64,000 bases of DNA, taken from contig JADJDV010000002.1 of the NCBI GenBank assembly GCA_016702555.1, positions 371,767 through 435,766 of the forward strand, in the 5' to 3' direction. The first letter of the stretch is position 1. Each line of letters starts with the position of its first letter. This DNA is from Burkholderiales bacterium. GTDB lineage: Bacteria > Pseudomonadota > Gammaproteobacteria > Burkholderiales > Burkholderiaceae_C. A program made the position numbers and the translations under genes. The notes under the pieces were generated by a model. The model was not told where the DNA came from and did not search any database. It saw only the letters and a program-made list of their open reading frames with translations. This document shows positions 54,579 through 64,000 of this stretch, in pieces.

Positions 54579-56306
54579 TCAGCCATTGCGCACCACCCAC
54601 TCGATGAAGCGGTCCATCGCCGGCACGCCGGCGCTGGCGTGCTCGCTGTTGACCACGATGGCCACCGCGATCATGCGGCCCGAGCTGGCGCGCACGTAGC
54701 CGGCCAGCGAGCGCACGCCGGTCAGCGTGCCGGTCTTGAGGAAGGCGTTGCGCTGCGCCGGCGAGCCCTTGAAGCGGCCGGCCAGCGTGCCGTCGGCACC
54801 GGCCACCGGCAGCGAGGCCAGGAACACCGGCTGCACCTTGGGGTCGTTCCAGGCGCCTTGCAGCAGTTGCACCATGGCGAACACGCTGCCCTGCTCGCTG
54901 TGCGCGAGGCCCGAGCCGTTGTCGATGCTGGGCGCGTCCTGCGTCATGCCGATCTTCTTGAACCACAGGCCCAGGCGCTGCCGCGCCAGTTGCAGCGTGG
55001 AGGTGGTGGGCGAGAAGCCGGGGGCGATCGACAGCAGCAGGTTGCGCGCCATCAGGTTGTTGCTGTCCTTGTTGATGGCGCGCACCAGCTCGGGCAGCGG
55101 CGCCGAATCCAGCGTGGCCCAGGGCTTGCCGGGGTAGGGGCTGGTCGGCGTGCGTGCGCGGCGCGCGCCACGCACCGTGGGCGCGGTGGTTTCGCGGTGG
55201 ATCACCGGCTTGTCCAGCGTGCCGCCCGAGGCCATCCAGGCGCCGGCCACCAGCGCCGCCGTGAGCGCGCGGCCGGGCGCGGCCTCCATCGTCACGGCGT
55301 TGACGCAGCGCGGCGACCAGTGGCCGCTGACGACGATGCGGCCGACGGGGGGCACGGCAGTGGTTTCGGTTTCGGGTGCGGCGGTGGCTTCGGTTGGTGC
55401 GCTGGCCGCCGGCAGCGCGGCCGCCACCGGGATCACGGGTGACGCCAGTTCGGGCGTGGGCGCCGCCGGTGCGGCCTTTCCCGGCGATTCCGGCGTGACC
55501 GGCTCGAACCGCGCCTGCGCCGCGCAGCGGCCGCTGCCAGCCAATTGATCGACGACTTCGACCTGTGCCAGCGGCGGATCGAAGCTGGCGGTGAGCGCGC
55601 CACCTACACCCTGCCGCAGCGCGACGCGAAAGCTCGCCTCATCGACCACGAAGGCGTCCGGCCAGGCGTGGTGCGGCTTGCCGGCCTGTGGCGTCGGCGT
55701 ATTGACGTGGTCCTTCTCGCTCAGGCGAAACAGGCTCTGGTCGAGCACGATGTGGCCGTGCACCTGCGTCAGGCCCTGCTTGTGCAGGCGCTTGAACCAG
55801 TCGATCAGCCGCTGGCTGCCCAGCGTGGCGTCGCCGCCGCCCACCAGCACCAGATCGCCGGCCAGCCGGCCATCGACGGGCGCGCCGGTGAGCCAGGCGC
55901 GCGTGCGCCAGCGGAAGCTGGTGGGCAGCGTCTGCAGGCTGGCCAGCGTGGTCACCACCTTGGTGGTGGAGGCGAGCGTGAAGCCCAGCTTCTCGTTGTG
56001 CGAGATCAGCAGCGGCGCGCCGGGCGCCAGCGGCTGCGCCAGCAGCGCGACCTCGGATTCCTTCACGCCGGCCTTCTGGAATGCGGCCCAGATGTCGCTG
56101 GCATCGGGTGCGGCCGGCCTGGGCACTTCGGGCCGGGCCGGCGCGACGGCCGTGACTGCCGGTGCGGCCGAGCGCTCGCCCGCCGCCGGCATCGGTGGCG
56201 CGGCGTGGGCGATCAACGGCAGTGCGGCGAAGACGAGCGCACACAGCCCCGCCACGCGAGCCCGCAGGGGCGCACGATCGATGGGAGCAAAGGAGCGCGG
56301 AGGCAT
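54579..56306 (-). CDS. dacB: D-alanyl-D-alanine carboxypeptidase/endopeptidase, PBP4 type
   Basis: 575 residues, longer than E. coli PBP4 (477). Signal peptide to about residue 35 is followed by an Ala/Pro linker (36-68) and the S13 domain. Motifs: STTK (113-116), SNN (415-417) and KTG (524-526). Between the first two lies the usual large insertion, here extended by a Pro/Ala/Thr-rich stretch (about 271-320). It cleaves D-Ala-D-Ala ends and cross-links of peptidoglycan in the periplasm. It is convergent with the zinc-ribbon gene. Confidence 0.93.
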   Translation of the reverse strand: MPPRSFAPIDRAPLRARVAGLCALVFAALPLIAHAAPPMPAAGERSAAPAVTAVAPARPEVPRPAAPDASDIWAAFQKAGVKESEVALLAQPLAPGAPLLISHNEKLGFTLASTTKVVTTLASLQTLPTSFRWRTRAWLTGAPVDGRLAGDLVLVGGGDATLGSQRLIDWFKRLHKQGLTQVHGHIVLDQSLFRLSEKDHVNTPTPQAGKPHHAWPDAFVVDEASFRVALRQGVGGALTASFDPPLAQVEVVDQLAGSGRCAAQARFEPVTPESPGKAAPAAPTPELASPVIPVAAALPAASAPTEATAAPETETTAVPPVGRIVVSGHWSPRCVNAVTMEAAPGRALTAALVAGAWMASGGTLDKPVIHRETTAPTVRGARRARTPTSPYPGKPWATLDSAPLPELVRAINKDSNNLMARNLLLSIAPGFSPTTSTLQLARQRLGLWFKKIGMTQDAPSIDNGSGLAHSEQGSVFAMVQLLQGAWNDPKVQPVFLASLPVAGADGTLAGRFKGSPAQRNAFLKTGTLTGVRSLAGYVRASSGRMIAVAIVVNSEHASAGVPAMDRFIEWVVRNG

Positions 56307-56383
56307 GAATCGATAAAAGAAGTCAGGCCGCCAGGTCGGCGGCGTGGATTCTGCGCGTTAAACGCCGCGCTTGCAGCGGCGGC

Positions 56384-57556
<1,173 letters not shown>

Positions 57557-57567
57557 GGTGGCGATTG

Positions 57568-58608
57568 TCAATCAGCGTCCGTTGGGTGACGGGTCAGCCA
57601 CATCGCATCGCCATAGCTGAAGAAGCGGTAGCGCTGCGCCACGGCGTGTGCGTACAGCGCCATCACGCGCTCATGGCCGGCGAAGGCGCTGACCAGCATC
57701 ATCAGCGTGCTGCGCGGCAAATGGAAGTTGGTGATGAGGGCGTCGACCTGCTTGAAGTCAAAGCCCGGGGTGATGAAGATGCCGGTGTCGCCGCTCGCTT
57801 CGCCGCTGGCGGCCCAGCTTTCCAGCGTGCGCACGCTGGTGGTGCCCACGGCCACGACGCGGCGGCCGCGCGCGCGGCAGTCGGCGATGGCCTGCGCGGT
57901 GTCGGCCGGCACCTGGTAGCGCTCGCGGTGCATCACGTGCTCGGCCAGGTGTTCGGTCTTGACGGGCTGGAAGGTGCCGGCGCCGACGTGCAGGGTGACG
58001 AAGGCGCGCTGCACGCCGCGCGCGTCGAGTTCGGCCAGCAGCGCGGCGTCGAAATGCAGCGCCGCGGTCGGCGCGGCCACGGCGCCGGGATGCTTCGCGA
58101 ACACGGTCTGGTAGCGCGATGCATCCTCGGCCGTGTCACCGTGCTCGATGTACGGCGGCAGCGGCACGTGGCCGTGCGTGGCCATCAGCGCGTACGCATC
58201 GCCCGACAGACGCAGCTGAAACAACGCGCCTTGCGCGTCTGGCCAGCGCCCCAGCAGTTCGGCCGTGAAGCCGCCGGCCATGCGCAGCACGGTGCCGGCG
58301 CGCGGCTTCTTGCTCACCTTCATGTGCGCGGCCACGCTGCCATCGGGCAGCACGCGCTCGATCAGCAGTTCCAGCCGACCACCGCTGGGCTTTTCACCGA
58401 ACAGGCGCGCCTTGACCACCTGGGTGTCGTTGAAGACCAGCAGATCGCCTGGGTGCAGCAGGGCGGGCAGGTCGCGGAACTGGCGATCGACAGGTGTGTC
58501 GCCGCTGCCGTCCAGCAAGCGTGAGCCGCTGCGCTCGGCGGCCGGGTGCTGGGCAATGAGTTCGTGCGGCAGCGCGAAGTCGAAATCGCTGGTGGTGAAG
58601 TGGCGCAT
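57568..58608 (-). CDS. queA: S-adenosylmethionine:tRNA ribosyltransferase-isomerase
   Basis: 346 residues from the ATG at 58608 (MRHFTTSDFDFALPHELIAQ). It adds the cyclopentene-epoxide part to preQ1-tRNA using SAM. The conserved blocks RLLDGSG, LLVFNDTQVVKARLFG, VGAGTFQPV and TNFHLPRSTLMMLVSAF are present. The gene precedes tgt by 11 bp and is divergent from recG. Confidence 0.96.
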   Translation of the reverse strand: MRHFTTSDFDFALPHELIAQHPAAERSGSRLLDGSGDTPVDRQFRDLPALLHPGDLLVFNDTQVVKARLFGEKPSGGRLELLIERVLPDGSVAAHMKVSKKPRAGTVLRMAGGFTAELLGRWPDAQGALFQLRLSGDAYALMATHGHVPLPPYIEHGDTAEDASRYQTVFAKHPGAVAAPTAALHFDAALLAELDARGVQRAFVTLHVGAGTFQPVKTEHLAEHVMHRERYQVPADTAQAIADCRARGRRVVAVGTTSVRTLESWAASGEASGDTGIFITPGFDFKQVDALITNFHLPRSTLMMLVSAFAGHERVMALYAHAVAQRYRFFSYGDAMWLTRHPTDAD

Positions 58609-58666
58609 GGGGCTTGAGGGCCGGACGGGCCCGTGCCAAGAAAGTGGGTGAAGGCAGAATTGTTTC

Positions 58667-60853
58667 ATGCCCGACGTCGTCCCGGCCGCCGCCCAACCGC
58701 TGTCCGCGCCCCAGAAGGCCTTGCGCAAGCTTGGCCTCGTGCGCGACATCGACCGGGCGCTGCACCTGCCGCTGCGCTACGAGGACGAGACGCGCATCAC
58801 GCGTCTGCGCGATGCGCGCGATGGCGATGTGGTGCAGATCGAAGGCGAGGTGACGCACCAGGAAGTCGGCTTTCGCCCGCGCCGCCAGTTGCTGGTGACG
58901 CTGGACGACGGCAGCGACACCTGCGTGCTGCGCTTTTTCAACTTCTATCCCTCGCAGCAAAAGCAGATGGCGGTCGGCAACCGCATCCGTGCGCGCGGCG
59001 AACTGCGCGGCGGCTTTGCCGGCCTGAGCATGATGCACCCCACCGTGCGCGCGGCCGGCAGCGCGCTGCCGAGTGCACTGACGCCCGTGTACCCCACGGT
59101 GGCGCAGCTGCCGCAGCCCTACCTGCGCAAGGCCGTGCTGGCGGGGCTGGCGCAGGCCGACCTGAGCGCGACCATTCCCGAGCCGATCCTGGACGAGATC
59201 GGCCATTTGCGCGCGTGGGACCTGCGCCAGGCGCTGGCTTTTCTGCATCGGCCCGCGCCCGAGGTGGCGCTGGCCGAGCTGGAAGACCACAGCCACCCCG
59301 CCTGGCAGCGCCTGAAAGCCGAGGAGCTGCTGGCGCAGCAGTTGTCGCAGCTGCAGGCGCGGCGCGCGCGTGAGCGCCTGCGCGCGCCCGTGCTGCGCGC
59401 CGCGCCCGGCGGTCTGGCCGATCGGCTGCTGGCCGCGTTGCCCTTTCAGTTGACGGGGGCGCAGCGCCGCGTGGGCGAGGAGATCGCGCACGACCTGGGC
59501 GCCACGCAGCCCATGCACCGCCTGCTGCAAGGCGACGTCGGCAGCGGCAAGACGGTGGTCGCCGCGCTGGCCGCCTGCACCGCCATCGACGCCGGCTGGC
59601 AGTGCGCGCTGATGGCGCCGACCGAGATCCTGGCCGAGCAGCACTTCGCCAAGCTGGTCGAGTGGCTGGAGCCGCTGCTGGCGCCGCTAGGCCAGCGCGT
59701 GGCCTGGCTGACCGGCGGCCAGAAGAAGAAGGCGCGCGCCGAGATGCTGACGCTGATCGAGTCGGGCGAGGCGGCGCTGGTGGTCGGCACGCACGCCGTG
59801 ATCCAGGCACAGGTGCGTTTTGCGCGGCTGGGCCTGGCCATCATCGATGAGCAGCATCGGTTTGGCGTCGCACAAAGGCTGGCGCTGCGGCAGAAGATGT
59901 CCGACCTGCTCCCTCTCCCGCTGGCGGGAGAGGGCAGGGGTGAGGGCCGCGGGCGCGCCACGGCCGACGCCAGCGGCCCCCATCCCGGCCCTCCCCCAGC
60001 GGGGGAAGGAGTCAACGCCGAACCCCACCTGCTGATGATGAGCGCCACCCCCATCCCGCGCACGCTGGCGATGAGCTACTACGCCGACCTGGACGTGTCG
60101 ACGCTGGACGAGCTGCCGCCCGGCCGCACGCCGGTGGTGACCAAGCTGGCGGCGGCGCACCGGCGCGGCGAGGTGATCGAGCGCATTCGCGCCCAGATCG
60201 CGCAGGGCCGGCAGGTCTACTGGGTCTGCCCGCTGATCGAGGAGAGCGAGGCGCTGGACCTGCGCAACGCCACCGAGACGCACGCCGACCTCAGCCAGGC
60301 ACTGCCCGGCCGCATGATCGGCCTGCTGCATTCGCGCATGCCGCCCGCCGAGAAGAAGGCGGTGATGGCCTTGTTCACGGCCGGCGACATGCCGGTGCTG
60401 GTCAGCACCACGGTGATCGAGGTCGGCGTCGACGTGCCCAACGCCAGCCTGATGGTGATCGAGCACGCCGAGCGCTTTGGCCTGAGCCAGCTGCATCAGC
60501 TGCGCGGCCGCGTCGGGCGCGGCGCGGCGGCCTCGGCCTGTGTGCTGCTGTACGAGACGCCCGAGGGCGGCCGTCTGGGCGAGACCGCGCGCGCCCGACT
60601 GAAGGCCATGATCGAGACCAGCGACGGCTTCGAGATCGCCCGGCGCGACCTGGAGATCCGCGGCCCGGGCGAGTTCCTCGGCGCGCGCCAGAGTGGCGCC
60701 GCCCTGCTGCGCTTTGCCGATCTGGCCGAAGACGGCGCGCTGCTGCAATGGGCGCGCCATGCCGCGCCGCGCATGCTGCGCGACTATCCCCAATGGGCGG
60801 ACAAGCACGTGGCGCGCTGGCTGGGGGCAAAATCGGACTACCTGAAGGCTTGA
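58667..60853 (+). CDS. recG: ATP-dependent DNA helicase RecG with an in-frame repeat insertion
   Basis: 728 residues. The wedge/OB domain (about 1-170) is followed by helicase motifs: I GDVGSGKT (289-296), II DEQHRFG (394-400), III SATPIPRT (459-466), then VSTTVIEVGVDVPNA and QLHQLRGRVGRG. It regresses stalled replication forks. Residues 413-448 (36 codons) sit between motifs II and III where homologues have a short loop. They are encoded by a palindromic repeat (59903-60010) and read as Pro/Gly/Ala-rich sequence. The frame stays open, so a product with a long loop is expected. oxyR follows after 7 bp. Confidence 0.95.
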   Translation: MPDVVPAAAQPLSAPQKALRKLGLVRDIDRALHLPLRYEDETRITRLRDARDGDVVQIEGEVTHQEVGFRPRRQLLVTLDDGSDTCVLRFFNFYPSQQKQMAVGNRIRARGELRGGFAGLSMMHPTVRAAGSALPSALTPVYPTVAQLPQPYLRKAVLAGLAQADLSATIPEPILDEIGHLRAWDLRQALAFLHRPAPEVALAELEDHSHPAWQRLKAEELLAQQLSQLQARRARERLRAPVLRAAPGGLADRLLAALPFQLTGAQRRVGEEIAHDLGATQPMHRLLQGDVGSGKTVVAALAACTAIDAGWQCALMAPTEILAEQHFAKLVEWLEPLLAPLGQRVAWLTGGQKKKARAEMLTLIESGEAALVVGTHAVIQAQVRFARLGLAIIDEQHRFGVAQRLALRQKMSDLLPLPLAGEGRGEGRGRATADASGPHPGPPPAGEGVNAEPHLLMMSATPIPRTLAMSYYADLDVSTLDELPPGRTPVVTKLAAAHRRGEVIERIRAQIAQGRQVYWVCPLIEESEALDLRNATETHADLSQALPGRMIGLLHSRMPPAEKKAVMALFTAGDMPVLVSTTVIEVGVDVPNASLMVIEHAERFGLSQLHQLRGRVGRGAAASACVLLYETPEGGRLGETARARLKAMIETSDGFEIARRDLEIRGPGEFLGARQSGAALLRFADLAEDGALLQWARHAAPRMLRDYPQWADKHVARWLGAKSDYLKA
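59903..60010. repeat. Palindromic repeat element inserted within recG
   Basis: CCCTCTCCCGC (59911-59921) and GCGGGAGAGGG (59924-59934) form a perfect 11-bp dyad. A GGTGAGGGCCG follows it, and a second dyad with CCCCC and GGGGG lies near 59992-60006. This layout resembles widespread proteobacterial extragenic repeats. Its length of 108 bp is a multiple of three, with no stop in the recG frame. Confidence 0.75.
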
Positions 60854-60860
60854 AGCACGC

Positions 60861-61832
60861 ATGACCCTGACCGAACTCAAGTACATCGTCGCCGTCGCCC
60901 GAGAAAAGCACTTCGGCAAGGCCGCCGAAGCCTGCTTCGTCTCACAGCCGACGCTGTCGGTGGCCGTGAAGAAGCTGGAGGACGAGCTTGAGCTGAAGCT
61001 GTTCGAGCGCAGCAGCGGCGAGGTCACGGTGACGCCGCTGGGCGAGGAGATCGTGCGGCAGGCGCAGAGCGTGCTGGAGCAGGCGGCCGAGATCAAGGAG
61101 ATCGCCAAGCGCGGCAAGGACCCGCTGGGCGGGCCGCTCAAGCTGGGCGTGATCTACACCATCGGGCCGTATCTGCTGCCCGACCTGGTGCGACAGGTGA
61201 TCGCGCACACGCCGCAGATGCCCTTGATGCTGCAGGAGAACTTCACCGTGCGCCTGCTGGAGATGCTGCGCACCGGCGAGATCGACGCCGCCATCCTGGC
61301 CGAGCCGTTTCCCGACACCGGCCTGGCGATCGCGCCGCTGTACGACGAACCCTTCATGGCCGCCGTGCCGGCCGGGCACGTGCTGGCGGACGCGCCTTCG
61401 GTGAGCAGCGAGGAACTGCGCGACGAACACCTGCTGCTGCTCGGCACCGGCCACTGCTTTCGCGACCACGTGCTGCAGGTGTGCCCCGAGTTCGCGCGCT
61501 TTTCCAGCGCCACGGAGGGCATTCGCAAGAGTTTCGAGGGCTCGTCGCTGGAGACGATTCAGCACATGGTCGCGGCCGGCATGGGCGTGACCCTGGTGCC
61601 GCGGCTGGCGGTGCCGCCGGCGGCGCTGGCGCCCACGGCCGAGGCGGCGGGCGCAGGCATCGGTGGCGCGGCGCTGATCCGCTACCTTCCCGTGCACGAC
61701 CCCGGCGGCGCGCCGCCCACGCGCCGCGTGGTACTGGCCTGGCGCCGCAGCTTCACGCGCTACGAGGCGATCGCGGCGCTGCGCAACGCCATCTACGACT
61801 GCGCGCTGCCGGGCGTCACGCGGCTGTCCTGA
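60861..61832 (+). CDS. oxyR: Hydrogen-peroxide-sensing LysR regulator OxyR
   Basis: 323 residues. The winged HTH is at 1-60 (REKHFGKAAEACFVSQPTLS, quoted as HFGKAAEACFVSQP), and the redox pair is Cys199 and Cys208 in GHCFRDHVLQVCPEF, identical in position to E. coli. Oxidation to a disulfide activates peroxide-defence genes. It follows recG, a known association in Betaproteobacteria. A short Ala/Gly stretch near residue 265 lengthens the end slightly. Confidence 0.95.
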   Translation: MTLTELKYIVAVAREKHFGKAAEACFVSQPTLSVAVKKLEDELELKLFERSSGEVTVTPLGEEIVRQAQSVLEQAAEIKEIAKRGKDPLGGPLKLGVIYTIGPYLLPDLVRQVIAHTPQMPLMLQENFTVRLLEMLRTGEIDAAILAEPFPDTGLAIAPLYDEPFMAAVPAGHVLADAPSVSSEELRDEHLLLLGTGHCFRDHVLQVCPEFARFSSATEGIRKSFEGSSLETIQHMVAAGMGVTLVPRLAVPPAALAPTAEAAGAGIGGAALIRYLPVHDPGGAPPTRRVVLAWRRSFTRYEAIAALRNAIYDCALPGVTRLS

Positions 61833-61857
61833 AGCGGCCGCCCAGGATTTCTCCGAC

Positions 61858-62763
61858 ATGAACATTCCCGTCCCTTCCCCTTTGCCCTCTCCTGCGCCGG
61901 GCACGCGCAGCAAGCTGTCGCTGATCCTCGACCTGATCCGCTGGGACCGCCCCGCTGGCTGGCTGCTGCTGCTGTGGCCGTCACTGACGGCGCTGTGGCT
62001 GGCGGCGGAAGGCTTTCCGGGCTGGCATCTGCTGATGGTGTTCGTGCTCGGCACCATCCTGATGCGCTCGGCCGGCTGCTGCATCAACGACGTTGCCGAC
62101 CGCGAGTTCGACCGCCACGTCAAGCGCACCGCGCAGCGCCCCGTCACCAGCGGCCTGCTCAGCGTGAAAGAGGCGCTCGCCGTGGGCGCGCTGCTGGCGC
62201 TGCTCGCCTTCGGCCTGGTGCTGACCACCAACGCCGCCGCCGTGGCCTGGTCGTTTCCGGCGCTGGCCATCACGCTGATCTACCCCTACGCCAAGCGCCA
62301 TGTGTCGATGCCGCAGGCGGTGCTCGGCATCGCCTTCAGCTTCGGCATCCCGATGGCCTGGGCGGCGGTGCAGGGCCAGGTGCCGTGGGAGGCCTGGGCG
62401 CTGCTGCTGGGCAATCTGTTCTGGGTGCTGGCCTACGACACCGAGTACGCCATGGTCGACCGCGACGACGATTTGCGCATCGGCATGAAGACCTCGGCGA
62501 TCACGCTGGGCCGCTTCGACGTGGCGGCGATCGTCGGCTTCTATGGGCTGCACCTGGCCATCTTTGCCGCGCTGATTGCGCGCCATATCTGGCACCCGGT
62601 GCTGTGGCTGGCCTTTGGTGCAGCGGCGGTGCAGGTGGCGTGGCACTGGCGGCTGATCCGCGAGCGCACGCGCGACGGCTGCTTCAAGGCCTTTCGCAAC
62701 AACCACTGGCTGGGCGCGACGCTGTTTGCCGGCGTGGTGCTGGCCTACCTGTCGCGCGGCTGA
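61858..62763 (+). CDS. ubiA: 4-hydroxybenzoate polyprenyltransferase
   Basis: 301 residues, about nine membrane helices. The two Asp-rich prenyl-diphosphate motifs are NDVADREFDR and DTEYAMVDRDDD. It attaches the polyprenyl tail to 4-hydroxybenzoate in ubiquinone synthesis in the inner membrane. It lies 25 bp after oxyR on the same strand and is convergent with proC. Confidence 0.95.
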   Translation: MNIPVPSPLPSPAPGTRSKLSLILDLIRWDRPAGWLLLLWPSLTALWLAAEGFPGWHLLMVFVLGTILMRSAGCCINDVADREFDRHVKRTAQRPVTSGLLSVKEALAVGALLALLAFGLVLTTNAAAVAWSFPALAITLIYPYAKRHVSMPQAVLGIAFSFGIPMAWAAVQGQVPWEAWALLLGNLFWVLAYDTEYAMVDRDDDLRIGMKTSAITLGRFDVAAIVGFYGLHLAIFAALIARHIWHPVLWLAFGAAAVQVAWHWRLIRERTRDGCFKAFRNNHWLGATLFAGVVLAYLSRG

Positions 62764-62781
62764 GGCCGTCAGGCCACCGCG

Positions 62782-63618
62782 TCAGCGCCCGAATTCGTCG
62801 CCCAGTTCCCTGGCGCGCGTGCAGGCCGCGTGCATGGCGCGCACGAAGGCGGACTGGATGCCCGCCTGCTCCATCGCCGTCAGCGCGGCGTAGGTGGTGC
62901 CGCCCTTGCTGGTCACGCGCTCGCGCAGCAGCGACAGCGGCTCCGGCGAATCGCCGGCCAGTGCGCTGGCGCCGGCGAAGGTGCCGACCGCCAGGCGGCG
63001 TGCCTGTTCTGCGCTCAGACCCAGCTCGGCGCCGGCCTGCTGCATCGCCTCGAGAAAATAGAACACGTAGGCCGGGCCGGAGCCCGACAGCGCGGTGACC
63101 GCGTCCAGCTGCGCCTCGTGCTCGACCCACAGCGCATCGCCGGTGGTGCGGATCACGGTCTCGGCCAGCGCGCGGTCGCTTGGTGTCACGCCGGCCGAGG
63201 CGAACATACCGGTCATGCCGCGCCCGACCAGCGCCGGCGTGTTGGGCATGCAGCGCACGATGCGGCCGTGGCCGCTGGCGGCCTCGATGTCGGCGGCGCG
63301 GATGCCGGCCATGACCGACAGTTGCAGCGCCTGGCCGACGTGCTTTGCCACCGGCGCGGCGGCCTCGCGAAAGCTCTGTGGCTTGACGGCCCAGACGAGC
63401 AACCCGGCATCGGCGAGAAAGGCGCCCGCCGCCGACTGCGCCGCGATGCCGTGCGCGGCCAGCAGCGCGCTGCGCGTGGCCTCGAAGGGCTCGACCACGG
63501 CGATGTTCGCTGCCGGCAGGCCCTGCCGGATCAGCCCGCCGATGATGGCGCTGGCCATGTTGCCGCCGCCGATGAAGGCGATGCGGGTGGTGTGGGGTAA
63601 CGGGGCGGTGGTGTTCAT
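62782..63618 (-). CDS. proC: Pyrroline-5-carboxylate reductase
   Basis: 278 residues. The NAD(P)H-binding motif is IAFIGGGNMASAIIGGL, and the conserved late block is AVTALSGSGPAYVFYFLEAM, cited as LSGSGPAYVF. It makes proline from pyrroline-5-carboxylate in the cytoplasm. It is followed convergently by ubiA and preceded by the phytase-like gene on the same strand, 49 bp away. Confidence 0.96.
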   Translation of the reverse strand: MNTTAPLPHTTRIAFIGGGNMASAIIGGLIRQGLPAANIAVVEPFEATRSALLAAHGIAAQSAAGAFLADAGLLVWAVKPQSFREAAAPVAKHVGQALQLSVMAGIRAADIEAASGHGRIVRCMPNTPALVGRGMTGMFASAGVTPSDRALAETVIRTTGDALWVEHEAQLDAVTALSGSGPAYVFYFLEAMQQAGAELGLSAEQARRLAVGTFAGASALAGDSPEPLSLLRERVTSKGGTTYAALTAMEQAGIQSAFVRAMHAACTRARELGDEFGR

Positions 63619-63667
63619 GGGCGACGGGTCGATGACGGATGGCGTGCGCAGTGTAGGACAGCGGCTT

Positions 63668-64000
63668 TCAGGCCACGGTCACCTCAAACGCCGCGAATTG
63701 CGTCACCTGCAGCGGATTGAAGTTGTCGTCGGTGCACATCACCAGGCTGCGGCGACCACCCGGCAGCGGCGGGCCCCAGGCCATGGCCTCGAAGTTGTCG
63801 ACGTGCGGCAGGCCGGCATCGCGCAGGTTCAGCAGCAGGCGCTTGGGCGCGGGGCGATAGCGGCCGGGGCGCAGGGTGTCGATGGCCAGCGTGTCGTCGG
63901 CGCGCTGCAGATCGGCCTCGTACAGGCGCGCCGAAACGCCGGTGGCGGGCGACCAGGCGCGCTCCAGCACCCACAGGCGATGCGTGTCGCGCCACAGAAT
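63668..64000 (-). CDS. Esterase-like activity of phytase family protein, 3' part only
   Basis: The frame runs from the window edge to the stop at 63668, giving about 110 C-terminal residues; the start is outside. NFEAMAWGPPLPGGRRSLVMCTDDNFNP, quoted by its core NFEAMAWGP and TDDNFNP, matches the last blades of the Phytase-like (PF13449-type) beta-propeller. Such proteins are usually exported. Substrate unknown. Confidence 0.75.
   Translation of the reverse strand: MLWRDTHRLWVLERAWSPATGVSARLYEADLQRADDTLAIDTLRPGRYRPAPKRLLLNLRDAGLPHVDNFEAMAWGPPLPGGRRSLVMCTDDNFNPLQVTQFAAFEVTVA

Overview
The window is a GC-rich (roughly 68-70 percent) chromosomal segment of a betaproteobacterium, most likely a member of the Burkholderiales close to Comamonadaceae (Acidovorax/Ottowia-like). 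The signs are the str-S10 ribosomal order, an S3 protein with a long Arg/Gly-rich tail, a DUF4148 exported protein, a GTP-type PEP carboxykinase, the recG-oxyR-ubiA run, and a MlaE/F/D-type transporter with a separate auxiliary lipoprotein. Nearly all of it is core chromosome. The only clear mobile element is one IS3-family insertion sequence. I saw no rRNA, tRNA, CRISPR array or prophage.

Layout. 1-5.5 kb: end of a FIST protein, a DUF4148 protein, a LysR regulator, a dienelactone hydrolase, a HCCA-isomerase-like DsbA-fold protein, an SDR-MaoC pair, a YetF/DUF421 gene broken by one extra base, and a DUF2784 membrane protein. 5.5-10 kb (minus strand): a class II aldolase-like gene, then a lipid-trafficking ABC operon (permease, ATPase, MCE protein, lipoprotein). 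10-16.7 kb: a CorA/ZntB transporter, hemB, a candidate small RNA, hemJ, VanZ, a thioredoxin-fold ferredoxin, a hydrolase and a PBP5-type carboxypeptidase. 16.7-26.9 kb: the str and S10 operons (rpsL, rpsG, fusA, tuf, rpsJ, rplC, rplD, rplW, rplB, rpsS, rplV, rpsC, rplP, rpmC, rpsQ) ending at a strong terminator. 27-32 kb: peroxiredoxin, GNAT, a cytochrome b divergent from a cytochrome c', a TlpA-like lipoprotein, an esterase and a CaiB-type CoA-transferase.

32-37.5 kb: a small lipoprotein, an MFS transporter, and a permease-less PTS (EIIA-Man, HPr, EI) that is probably regulatory, then an EamA transporter. 37.5-44.7 kb: a two-domain AAA+ ATPase of unknown role, a multi-helix MscS-like channel protein, a 47-residue membrane protein, pckG and cyanase. 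44.7-46.0 kb: the IS3 element, with visible inverted repeats, a 4-bp GGGT duplication and a 42-bp perfect palindrome. 46-54.5 kb: EamA, a tandem universal stress protein, a frameshifted MFS gene, an FmdE-like protein, a PAS protein coupled to a metallophosphoesterase, a LigB-type DOPA dioxygenase, an aldo-keto reductase and a zinc-ribbon membrane protein. 54.5-64 kb: dacB, queA-tgt (queuosine in tRNA), recG carrying an in-frame repeat insertion, oxyR, ubiA, proC and the end of a phytase-like esterase.

The most unusual signals are small. They are the repeat-derived 36-codon insertion inside RecG, a 13-residue insertion beside the zinc site of Tgt, a promoter-plus-terminator unit next to hemB that looks like a ~100-nt RNA, a promoter embedded in a 14-bp hairpin before rplC, a dispersed extragenic repeat in three copies, and two single-base frame breaks. 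I did not find a coherent multi-gene system that I would call new.
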